64,000 nucleotides of DNA. It comes from Sipunculus nudus (lineage: Eukaryota > Annelida > Sipuncula > Golfingiida > Sipunculidae). Position 1 is the first letter of the stretch. Every line of letters starts with the position of its first letter. Location: assembly GCA_026874595.1 (NCBI GenBank), contig CM049306.1, forward strand, positions 26,959,519 to 27,023,518, written 5' to 3'. Both the position numbers and the translations under genes were made by a program. The notes below the pieces were generated by a model. That model saw nothing but the letters and a program-made list of their open reading frames with translations. It searched no databases and had not been told where the DNA came from. This document shows, in pieces, positions 1 through 12,446 of this stretch.

Positions 1-451
1 AGAGCTATACACTTTATCCCCACTGGCACAGGACATTTCTGCCAGTAGCTTATAAACATATTGTGCCAAGACTTTTCTTGGTTGCAAATTTCCAATTCTT
101 CAACTCTGAGTGTAAATACTTATGCACCGCTGTTGAGAAAGTTCTCTAAACTGACTTGAAATAATTTGTTTCAATCTCTTTAGTGTCTTTCTGTACTCTG
201 GAAATCTCTTAATATGCCTTGAACAGATAGATTTTAATCAATTTTACACATAATAAGATATCACATATCATTTCACTCTAATAACTCATGTAATGTTATC
301 ACATATTATTTCACTCTAATAACTCATGGCTGTTCTTTCTGGTGGCGGTCTGTCAGTATATTTGGCTTAAATCCCCCTCCCCAACAGCAGCCTAATTAGA
401 AGAACATATCAGTCACACAGATGTGCACATTAAATAATGTCATAAACCTAC
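1..451. other. NOA1 intron 7 at left window edge; no exon recognised
   Basis: This lies downstream of the NOA1 exon 7 donor on the minus strand. The next conserved NOA1 segment (expected to start with a GWVSVTP-like motif) was not found, so the final exon(s) should lie left of the window. The stretch is AT-rich. A 45-codon minus-strand open stretch at about 103-237 is basic but matches nothing I recognise. Confidence 0.5.
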
Positions 452-569
452 CCAATGATGACAAAACAATGTCTGCAATACTGACTCGCCAACCAACACC
501 AGTCAGATTTATCTCTTGTCCAATTAGTGATGGTATCTTCCACAGTCTTTTACTGTCTCCTAATGGCAC
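452..569 (-). CDS. NOA1: NOA1 coding exon 7
   Basis: The acceptor is TTTTATTGTAG followed by GTGCCATTAGG. It encodes [17 protein letters not shown] and then [15 protein letters not shown], matching the NOA1 segment after the conserved YxxHxG motif. It enters at phase 0 (exon 6 ends on a full codon) and leaves at phase 1 before a GTAGGT donor. The first ~45 bases of this exon, with its acceptor, are the source or sibling of the tandem repeat just upstream in the transcript (600-945). Confidence 0.85.
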
Positions 570-3500
570 CTACAATAAAACTTAATAGATTCAACCATTC
601 GCCCACATTCTATTTCTAACATCTAATGGTACCTCCTATAAATTATCACAGATGATTCGTCACAGAATAAACCATATCTTCCACAGTCTCTGTCACCCAA
701 TGGTACCTAAAGGGATTAATCACAGATTAAACCACATCTCCAACAGTCTCTGTCACCTAATGGTACCTACAATGGTTCATCACAGATTAAACCATATCTT
801 CCACAGTCTCTGTTAGCTGATGGCACCTACAATGATTCAATCACAGATTAAACCACATCCTCCAAAGTCTCTGTTATCTGACAGAACCTACATTAAAACA
901 TCAACATTAAACCATATCTTCAACAGTCTCTCACTGTCAGTTTATAAGGATAAAATATTATACTGATAGAGTAACATGGGATATTACTTGAATACCATTC
1001 AATAAAGATCAAAGAGATTAAGTATATACTGGAACAGCATACACAGGAAGTGACTGCTCAGTCAGGTGAGGATGGACAGTGAGCAGGGTTGGGCGGGTAA
1101 ACCCGGCGGCTAATACACCTTATTACCTGGGCTAGCAGTAAGCCTTAAAACCCACATGTGGGTTTTAATGGGCAATATGATATTGGCTTTTCTAGAAGCA
1201 TTCTTTTCAATCTCAGAATCACTGAGTAAAATGCATATAATCAAATAAAGAGGAAAAACTACAGTGATTGTCTATGAAATAAGTTTAATACCAACAGATG
1301 AGCAACATCACAGATATTAATAAAGAAGCACACAAACAAGAAATTGTGTCATTCACCAATGCTATTATGATACATCATGCATTATGTTCAAACTGTTTTA
1401 TACAAACAGCTACCAATCCAGTTCAGAATGTCCACAACAGGCCATAAGCAGGTCACAAGCTTTGCAGCACATTGTACTCCAAGTTGATTGTGAATCTTGT
1501 TTTGTATGTAGCCAAAGTTAGAGAATACACGTTCTACAGCAGCAGAACTGGCTAGCATACAGAGAAGATTGGATGCGTATGACACTAGCACTGAGGTGTC
1601 ACTGTGGCTTCACCTGTGTTGTATCCTATACATGTACTGCCAATCAGTTGACACTTGGCAGCCAGTAACCATCTTGTGTCAACCAGTTAGCCAGTTTTTG
1701 TACACACCCAATCAGTAAGCCATCCACTTTCAATCTTTCATTTATACAAAGGAAATTATTTCAAAATCATTAAACAATACAAAAGATAGATTCAGATAGA
1801 AATATGATTGAGATAATGGGAGTTACAAAGTACTGTAGGTTTTACCGTTTATACACCATCATGAAGACTCCTGATTTTTTTAGTTATCATTATAACTGCT
1901 ATATATCACTGATATCAGTTATATATTAGATATATTTGTATAGTTATATATATTATAAAGCAAAGAAGCATACTGATCACAGTATTTCCCAAGCTGGTAC
2001 AAGAAATTTTTGGTTCAGTCAGTTGCCATTTGAGACTATATTGCCCGTAAAACCCATAAAACCTGGGTAAACCCAGGTAAACCTGGGTTTACCCAGTAAA
2101 ACCCACTGGGCTGGGTTTTATGCTTAAAACCCAGGTTTTGCCCAACCCTGACAGTGAGGAATGGTAACCAAATCATACCACCCCACTTACCCAGATAGTA
2201 AGTGATACAGAACACCATAAATACAGGTGTCAACTAATTTTATATGTGTAACTTTAATCACAATATTCAGATAGCAAAGTTTAGAGGTAAACCTACACTG
2301 ATACACATTAACCCAACATTGCAACCAAAATGTCTAATCAAACAGTCCAATAATTTTAGAATAAAAAGTGCATTTCAGGAACATTTTATATTTTAAATGG
2401 ATTCTGTATCAAATTATGTTTCATATGCAGGTAAGCTGAAGCAACACATCATGTTATAATAATAAAATCAATGAGTGTAATGCATGCAAATCATGTGTAA
2501 CGAGTTGGAGGTAGGTAGGAGTTTGTGAGTAGGTACCAGTCTACTTTGCTAGGAGCAGGTGCCTTCCCGCGGGAGATGTCAGCATGATATTGGATCAGCA
2601 GCGAGGCTATGGACTGAAAGGTGATTTTGATGACTCAGGACGTTGTGCTGGGTTTGGAAGGAAATATGATAGTTCTGAGCTTTATTGACTGCTGTGGTGC
2701 AGCCACAGAGTGGTAAACAACCTACTCTAGGTCTTAGATTAAACTCTTTGTTTATGTTTATCGTCTTTGGCTGTTATTCTTCCCATTAGTTGGTCACCAT
2801 ATAATCTCCCCCCCCCTAATTTTGTTAAGGATCATTATAATATTCCAGCCAGGGTTCCTATTCAGATTGTACCTCCGGGAAATAGTCTTTGGAAGCAGTA
2901 GAGCAAAGAAATGGTACATCATGTGAAATATTTAAAATCTGATAAACAATTCACTGCACATCAAATATTCAAAATATGATATATAACAGATTTTAGAAAA
3001 TAAACCCTGCATATATTTTATAAATACCAAACATTGTCATGAGTATAATCATACCCCTAGATGTTCTGTTCCTACATGTTGCCTGTAGAAACTGTCTGCT
3101 TCCTCAGTTGGCAGAATGTGCACTGGTAAGACCTTGCAGGCAAGCACTGTGAAGTAACAGGCATTGGCAGCCTGTAGGGAACAGAGATAAAATATACTGA
3201 CTGACAGGCACTGTTAGAAAGTATCTATATGAACTCTGATACATCAATTTTACTGTGGTTGGATTAATATTCTAAAGATAATAAGTATGAGATTTCCCCA
3301 TTAACCCACAAGGTATTCATTTCATTATTTTGTCTTACAGAAATCTACTCATAATATAACATTATATGACGTTTTTTTACAACTGGGAAAAGGAATCTAC
3401 AAGTTACCAATATTCAAATAAGTGAGAAAAAAATCTGGCAATGTGGGTTGCCAACTTGATGAAAATCCCCGGAAATATATAATGAGTAAACCCATTTTTA

Positions 3501-4269
3501 ACTGACAGAGAAATTGTGAATTGTAAACCCTCACAAACACAAGAAAAGCCACATTCTTAACAGCTAAATCATCAAAGATGTCCATAACAAATGTAATCTG
3601 AAAAAATATGCTCATAAAAAACAAAAAAAAAAGATATTTATGTTAACTTCTGTACATGTTCCATGTTATAAACAGCTTGTAGATAAACAAGGTCATCTGT
3701 CATGGAGGCATTAAGGTCATTCTAAGCCAGAATTACCTATACTAATTAATTGGAATGGTAGTTACACCTGTTATACACACCTGGATAAAATCTATTCTTC
3801 CAAGACCAGAAACAAAGATGGTATAGCCTGGTTTTACAATGAAGCTTCGGGGAACCAGTGGCTGTCTGGGTAATATCTTCTCCAGCTCAGTTTGACTCAA
3901 CAAATTGATTATCTGCAGAAAATAAAGGTAACAAATACCTTATTAACATCTCATAATGTTCCATTCATATGGCTAATTCATCATCTGCAGTTGTAAAACA
4001 ATTATTTAACAAACTAACATTACTTTTACAATACTGATTCAAATTGGTTACAATCTGGTTTCAATACTGGCACTGAATTTTCAATCATTTTGACCTGTAA
4101 ATCATTGTCAATGATAAGTATTGTTTCAGCTTTAACTTGGACACAATGAGGTTTGACTGCATAAAAAATTAAACATGTTTTGCCTTTTGAACTATATATG
4201 GACACATGCAGTGGTGTCAATTTATCTTCAAAAGTAGGGTGATGACACGTGGGAGGGTAATCAAAGTTT

Positions 4270-4306
<37 letters not shown>

Positions 4307-7300
4307 TAGATAGATAGATAGATAGATTTAGATATATACTATTTCAAAGTAAATAAAGAAATAAAACCAAAATCTATGATTTCATTGAATGTTCAATATA
4401 TAAATATCATTCTCTGAATAGTGGGGGGCAGGGGATGATTACATTGACCATCCCTCCCCCCTTGCTAAAAAAAGATTATACCCCCTTCCCTCCGCTTCCC
4501 CCCCCCCCCCCCTGTATTGATGCCCCTGGATGCATTTGAAGACATAATTAAAATGACCTGTTCTGGGTTGACAACACCTGGTGTATCATAACACCAGTGG
4601 CTCTTTCTGAACAAAGTAAGGTCCAGCGTGTCCCGTTTCCCTTCAAGTTCCTTTATCTCCTTCACTGATTTGCTTTCCTCAAACGTGTCATCATCAGACC
4701 CAAACCTGTATGTTGTGTACATCTGCTTGTGCAGTCTTCTTTCATTTTTTACATGGGGGGTCATGTCCTTTTCAAAGTTAGTGCGGTTGATGCTCACTGC
4801 AAAAAAAACCAGTGTCATGAAGCTTTAAAACTGCCAAAATCCCAATTGCTCCTCAATATTTTGTTTCTTATATCCCAATAATTATCAGACAATATAAGAA
4901 AGAATGCTTCCAAAGGTAATTCTAACTGTTTCAAGTAGCTGCCACTTCAAGTGAACTTGCTTGTTCTTTCACAATCTTGATGATAACATTGAAGAGTATA
5001 CACCTTAATTTCACATATAAATTCAATATGTTAATGTTAATGTAAATTCTAAAGCTTTACATCAGGACATGAAACATGTTATTTTCATTAAACAGCATAA
5101 GAAATGTGCAACCAACCAATTTTGAGGAGAGTCGCCTAAAAACTTTTCCTAAACAAGGGACCCATGGGTCACTGTGCTCAGCTGAAATTGACCTTGAAGT
5201 TACGATTGGGGTCGATTGGGGTCATGGTATGAAAATAACTGTACACCTGTCACAGCAGGGGATCTCCCCCAGTGACTGTAACAAATCAGAAACCCTGGCA
5301 TAGCTGGCTTCCAGTGACCTAGAATGGGACCCTGCATCTGTAATCTGTAATCAAAGCAAATGACTACAATAGAGCCTCAAGAAAAAAATCAATAACTAGC
5401 TTAATTTTCAAGCTTTTATTTTCAAATTTCAGATTAAAAAAAAATTAAATACTTATGTTTACATGCTATGAAAATTAAATCAATGGTACTTAGAGGAGAA
5501 AAATGTGCCATGGTCAAATTTGGGCAAAATTTAAGGTACTGATTTTATTTATATGCTAATAACTGAAAAAATTTACAAAATTCAGATTTAATTTAGGTAA
5601 ACAATTGAATCTTAATTAAACATAGATATATATTTGGGAAAATAGACTCTAGTTTCAAAATTTTTCATGTTAAGTGAGTAAATATTTTTCCTGACTTTTT
5701 ACAAGTCTATTTGTTCTGGCCGTTAACTTAAAGAAATTATACTTAACAGACTTAATTTCTGGCATGTACATAGGAACTATATAGAGGAAAATTTATGGTA
5801 AATATGAAGAAAAAGAGATGAGTGGTTTTGACAGTAGGCAGTCCTGAAATGTTAAAATAGGTTTTTAATAACAATGGACCCATGGGTCACGGCGCTCAGC
5901 TGTTATATATGATAAAAAATATGATTTGGGAAAGAGGCACATGCTTGTTTTGTGTGGTAATAAATATAAGCTTTATTATGAGTTGTTGGTGATTAGCTTA
6001 TGTATGATTTTGAGAGTATCTTTGAAGACAGGGAAGAGGATTGATTTCATTTATTTTATTAACAAATGGAGTGCTATTGTCACATAGATTTTGACTTGGC
6101 CATATAACTTATAAGCAGCACATATTATAAAAGAGTTTAACTATTTATTAAAATTTAATAACAAATATTGTGCCAATATAATTTTTATTTAAAAAAAATA
6201 AAAAAAAAATCCTATGATGTTTTAAAATAAAATATAACTGAAATGATTATTGAAATAATATTATAGAATATATTCATGAATGCATTCATGAATACATTTT
6301 GAAAGTATCTGCACTGGTATTCAAATACTTTCATTTTTACCTGAATTCCCATTCTTATGCAATAAAATTTTTTTAATGCAGTACATATTCATATTCGTAT
6401 TCAAATACATTTGCAAAGCATTCGCACCATGTCTAGTATTTATTCAGTTTTAGCCAAACAAAGAAGTTGAGAATCCAGAATATACAAAATTCACAAATTT
6501 AAATAATGATCATAAGTACCTGGTTTTATGGCTTTTATTTATATTAAAAAAATAAATGTAATATATTCACTTTGGACTACTTTCACATCAATCTACACAC
6601 TAGACACAGTAGGAATCTAGATTAATACTATCAACTGCATCTTTGTCTATCATTAATTTCCTTCATATGATCCCTAATAATTAGTAATGAATAATATGAT
6701 TTATTTTTTTATCATTAAAATTTAACTGAAAAATACCATAGGTGACTGCAAGGTGTTATTTGGAATAACAGTGACATTGACATTCTATCCATCCATACAA
6801 GATTCTTACATCATCAGTAACTGCAAGTTAATTTTCTGTTACTCATCAACTAACAAATTCCTTTATGTTAATTTTATTTTAATTTGTTATAAAAAACCAA
6901 TACAAAATTATTAATTTTTTGTTTATTGTTATGTTGTTTTTCAAAACAGATGAGTTGGGTTGGACACCTGGTTCAACTGTGGCTGGGCATTAGCTGCCTG
7001 GCTGCCCCAGTGTATGCTTCGCTCAAGCATGCATAATCTGATGAAAGGTCAACAAGGTCAACATACAGGTGACTGAAGAGGGGCTGGATTAAGCCTGGGT
7101 CTGACATGGTCTCATATAAACATTAATAAAAGCTACAATATTTGGCCGATTTCTTTCAGCTTTCTAAACTACAAAGATGAAATCCTTATGTGTGCATGAT
7201 ATGAAAATTATATCAACAGTGCTCTCAGGAAACAAACGTGCCATGGTCAAATTTGGGCAAAATTTAAGGTACTAATTTTATATTTATACTAATAACTTAT

Positions 7301-10300
7301 AAAATTTGAAAAATTCAGAACTAATTTTGGGTATTCAATTGAATCTTGATTAAATAATGTTACATCCCTGACAAAAAATCTCTAGCTTCAGCAATCCTCT
7401 TGTTAAGGGAGTAAATATATTTCTTGATTTTTTAAAAAGTGCATTATGTTTGGGCTCATAACTTAAAACAATTACGCAATACTGACATCATTTCTGGCAT
7501 GTGCATAGGGAATGTATAGAAAAATATGTATATTATATATGATCAAAGTCAGATCAGTGGTTTTGATATTAGGCAGTCTTACAGTGTAACAATGGGTTTT
7601 TAATGGATAAATGAAGTTTTTCATTAATATTTCGAAGGAATAAAGTCCTAGTGATAAAATTCTTGGCATGGTAGGGGATTTTGGAGACATCTAACTGAAT
7701 GCTAAATTTAAGGAACTTAGAGCTGAAGCTGGGGAGCTGAGCTCTAGCAAACTGCATAACACTAGCTTGATGTAAACTTGATGTGACATGGTGCTTGAAA
7801 ACTTAAATAAAATCTACAGTTTTTGATCAACTGGTTTCAAATTTATGGTGTTAACAGACAAAATGCTAACAAAAACATGCTGTGAAAATTAAATCCACAG
7901 TACTTACAGGAAAAAAACGTGCCATGGTGAAACTTGGGCAAAATTTAAGGTACCAATTTTATATTTTTGCCAATATTTAAAAAAATTTAACAGATTTTGA
8001 TCTAATTTTTGGTATAAAATTAAATTTTGATCAATTAAAGTTGTATTACTGAAAAAAAGTCCCTACCTTTAACACTTTTGGTCTTAAGTGACCAAATATC
8101 TTTCCTGATTTTTTTATAAAGTCCATTATGTTTGGGCCCATAACTTTTTTAAATTTAATAATACTGACTTAATTTCTGGCATGTACATAGGAACTATATG
8201 ACGGAATATTTATGGTAAATATGAAGAAAACCAGATGAGTGGTTTTGATATTAGGCAGTCCTGAAGTGTGAAAATAGATTTCTAATAAAAAATTTAGGTT
8301 TTTCCTTAAAATCTCGAAGGAACGACCCAATTTTCGGCATGGTAGGAGATTTTTGGGACATCTAACTGTATGGCAAATTTCAGATTCTTAGGTCCAATGG
8401 TGTCGAAACGTGCCTGTATTACAGACGGACATCTGGACAGACGGACGGACGTATGGACCACGACTATAGCTCAGATGACTTATAGTCAGCTGAGCTAAAA
8501 AATTGAGGTTTTTCCTTAATTTCTCAAAGGAAAGAAGTCGCAAAGACCCAGTTTTCGGCTTGGTAGGAGATCTTGGGGACATCTAACATTATGCCAAATT
8601 TTGGATTCCTAGGTCTTACTGTTTCAAAATGTGCCACATCTACAGACAGACGGATGGACGACAGACAATGGACCATTACTATAGCTCAGATGACTTATAA
8701 TCAGCTGAGCTAAAAAAGTACCATTGCCAAAGTTGGACAAAATTAAAGGTATTGATTTTTTATTTATGCTAATAACTTTAAAAATTTGCAAAATTCAGAT
8801 CTTATTTCGGGTAAACAATTGAATCTTGATTAAATAAAGTTATATTCCTGAAAAAAAGTCTCTAGCTTCAGCAATTCTCATGTTAGGTGAGTAAATATAT
8901 TTCCTGTTTTTTAAAAAATTGCATTATATTTGGGCCCATAACTTCAAAATAAGACCCAACACTGACCTAATTTTTTGTATGTTCATAGAAAATGTATGGA
9001 AGAATATGAATACTAAATATGGTCAAAAACAGATCAGTGGTTTTGATATTAGGTAGCCTTGAAGTGTAACAATGGCTTTTTCATGGAAAACGGAGGTTTC
9101 CTTAATATCTCGAAGGAACGACGTCCTAATGACCCAATTTTCGGTATGGGAGGAGATCTAATGGTATGCAAAATTTTGGAATCGTAGGTCCAACGGTTTT
9201 AAAGCGTGCCCTGTTTACGGACGGACGGATGGACAAAGGACAAAGGACCACGACTATAGCTCAGATGACTTATAGTCAGCTGAGCTAACAAATGAATGTA
9301 CAGAAATTTTGATATATAACAGTTACAGTAAAACCTGTTTTTGATACCACAAGTGGGACTCACCAAAAGTGTTCTTAATTCACAGATGGATAATTAAATA
9401 ATTCAGATATGATCAATGTGAATACTTTGGTTCACTTAAGGGTGGTCTTAAAAGACAGGTGGTCTTATAAGAGAGGTTCCACTGTACTGTGAATCTGTGA
9501 TGTCTCAAAGCAAAATTCAAGATATAAATTATAATTGTTTCAAATCCACATCTATAAAAAATGTCAATCAGGCTTTGCATGCAAATCTTGCATTGCTGAA
9601 GCATGGCTCATAAAAGGCCGTGTTCCTTTAGTTCATCACATATTCAATCATCCTGCAGGTACTTGACATCATGTATGTACAATACTGCAGGGACAAGACA
9701 TCATGTATGTACAATACTGCAGGAACATGACATCATGTATGTAGAATACTGCAGGGACATGACATCATGTATGTACAATACTGCAGGAACATGACATCAT
9801 GTATGTAGAATACTGCAGGGACAGGACATCATGTATGTACAATACTGCAGGGACAAGACATCATGTATGTACAATACTGCAGGGACAGGACATCATGTAT
9901 GTACAATACTGCAGGGACAAGACATCATGTATGTACAATACTGCAGGGACAAGACATCATTTATGTACAATACTGCAGGGACATGACATCATGTATGTAC
10001 AATACTGCAGGGACATGACATCATGTATGTACAATACTGCAGGGAAAGACATCATGTACGTACAATACTGCAGGGACATGACATCATTACTGGTGAGAAA
10101 TGGTTTAAGTAAATAAATTACTGGCAGGTAAATGCAGGTGTTTTTTACAGACAGTACATTCATGCTGAGTGCCTGTGTCACCTACCTTTAAGAGCTGGCA
10201 GCTCCTTCTTTATCCTTGTCCCTTGGTCCTGCATGCTTTTCATTAAGAGCTCAGCCTCCGCCTCGTCAGACCTCTGTTTGAGAAGTCGTCTTGCTCGTTT

Positions 10301-12185
10301 CTTAAGTCTCCATGGTGTTGGATCAATGATTGGAAATTTAAGTAAACTAAGGGTGGTTCCTGAAAAAGGCATCATGATTGGTTATCACTCATATATCAAT
10401 GAAACCTTTTAGTTTGAGGAACAATAATACTTAATCAATGACACCTGAAACTGTAAACAAAAGTGTTAATTAATATCCTTTTATCCACTTTATTTATTGA
10501 CTAAAATATAAAACAAGTGACCCATGGGTCATGACGCTCAGCTGACTAAGAAGAGATTCGCAAAAGGAAATTTTATCATCAGAATGGTAGTATATACCCA
10601 TTCAACTGAAGCATCAAACAGATTTAGTCTGTATTAATATATCTCAAAAATAGAGAAAAATGTGTAAACTTTAAAAACTAGAATACGGGTAGCCGACAAG
10701 TGACTACATGTATCCGCCAAAATCAGAGTGGAACGGATGAAGTGAGGCATGGATTGAGTGGCAAGGGGAAATAGAGTGAGTTATGTTGCATATTAGCATG
10801 GATGTCTGCAGCCTAAATGCGTATGTAGGTTGTGCCACCTACCACAAATCCAGAAAGCTGTCCAAGTTGTATACTTACGCAAAATTTTAGGCAGAAAAGT
10901 CAAACCACTACATGTATATGAGTGATTTAAGCCCACGGCAGACAAACAGACGGACACTGTGCAAAAATGGTTGTAGGTGGCCCCTCCAGTTTTGTGTACG
11001 ATAAAGACCTATGTGAGATCTAAACACATGCACAATTTTGGCCCAATCGGTCAAATGGTTCCTGAGATATGAGCTTGGATGTCTGCAGCTTAAACGTGAA
11101 TGTGGGTGGTGCCACCTGTCATAAAATCAAGAAAGCTATCCTGGATGTATACGCATGCCGAATTTCAGGTGAATTAGTAAATTAACTGCAGAGATATGAG
11201 TGATTTTAACCCAAGGCAGATGAACAGATGGACACTGTGCAAACATGGTTACAGGTGGCGCCACCATTTTTTGTGTATGTTATAGACCCTTTGCACTGAC
11301 GTCACAGCGTCCCAGGCAACAGCCTCACTGAGCCATGCTGGAGGATAAACACAGCTGGAGTACAGGCTGTCACTGGCCAGTACCCAAGCCTGGGCTATCT
11401 AGATATCAGTCAAATGGATACTACTGGTAGTCCATTATGTTGAACAGAGAGCCCAAAATGAAGATCTATATATGTTACTGACAGGATCTCCTTCAAATCA
11501 TGACATTTGCAAGTTTGAATGAAAGACGGATTCTATATAAAATTATTAAACCCCTTATTATTGTGGTCAGATCAACTGGTCAGTTACAGTTGATCATGAC
11601 ATGTTCAGTAATGTAACATATATACATTACACTGACAATCAAGATGCCTTTATCTTACATCAAATCCATATTTTGAAGTTGCCAGCGAGTCTTTAGATAG
11701 TCACTTGTTTGAGATACAGCTCAGCAGTAATGGAAGTCTTAGATGTTTAACAGAACTGTAACTCAGAAGTACAACGAAATATGGGCCGGTAAAATCAGTA
11801 TGACTGAGAATATAGATCTCCCCAGTCTCAGAAAATCAGACTGTTTTCTATCTATGAATGGTAGTGTGGAAATTTTTATTTATCTTATTCTCAATGCAGG
11901 TGTATGGGTTAGAGATGTTCTTAAAATGAAGGTAACATTTGTGTTGTTTAGATCACATTTAAAAGAAAAAGAATGCCAGTCTGATGTTTAAATATAAAAA
12001 AGTCATTTGCATGCATGATAAAGTTATCACAAGAAAAAAAATAAAGATAATACTCTTTTAAGTATTTAAGCTTTGATCTCAATTGCAGTCCACTTTCATA
12101 AATATGAAAATAATATCATATTAACCATTTTTATGATTAATCCCACATTAAAAGATAATATCCAATAAAACTGATAAAATATTAA

Positions 12186-12277
<92 letters not shown>

Positions 12278-12408
12278 TTTACTTACAAGCTTTCTTATTT
12301 ACTAGTGTTAAATGAAAATTTGTACAGAATTTCATGTATGAGGCCTTGTAAGTTGCTGGCACTTGAGTCGTCCATCCATGTAGAGCTAAATACATAATGT
12401 ACTTAATG

Positions 12409-12446
<38 letters not shown>

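Noticed and set aside
103-237. 45-codon basic minus-strand frame, considered as the last NOA1 exon
   Set aside because: It lacks the conserved NOA1 C-terminal motif and a matching phase-1 acceptor.
9652-10087. CRISPR-like regular direct repeats
   Set aside because: Units are contiguous with no unique spacers, and the context is an animal intron.
9603-10181. Long open frames on both strands with repeated CMYNTAG-type and YCTYMMSC-type peptides
   Set aside because: They are translations of the 31-bp minisatellite. A stop-free unit whose length is not a multiple of three is open in several frames.
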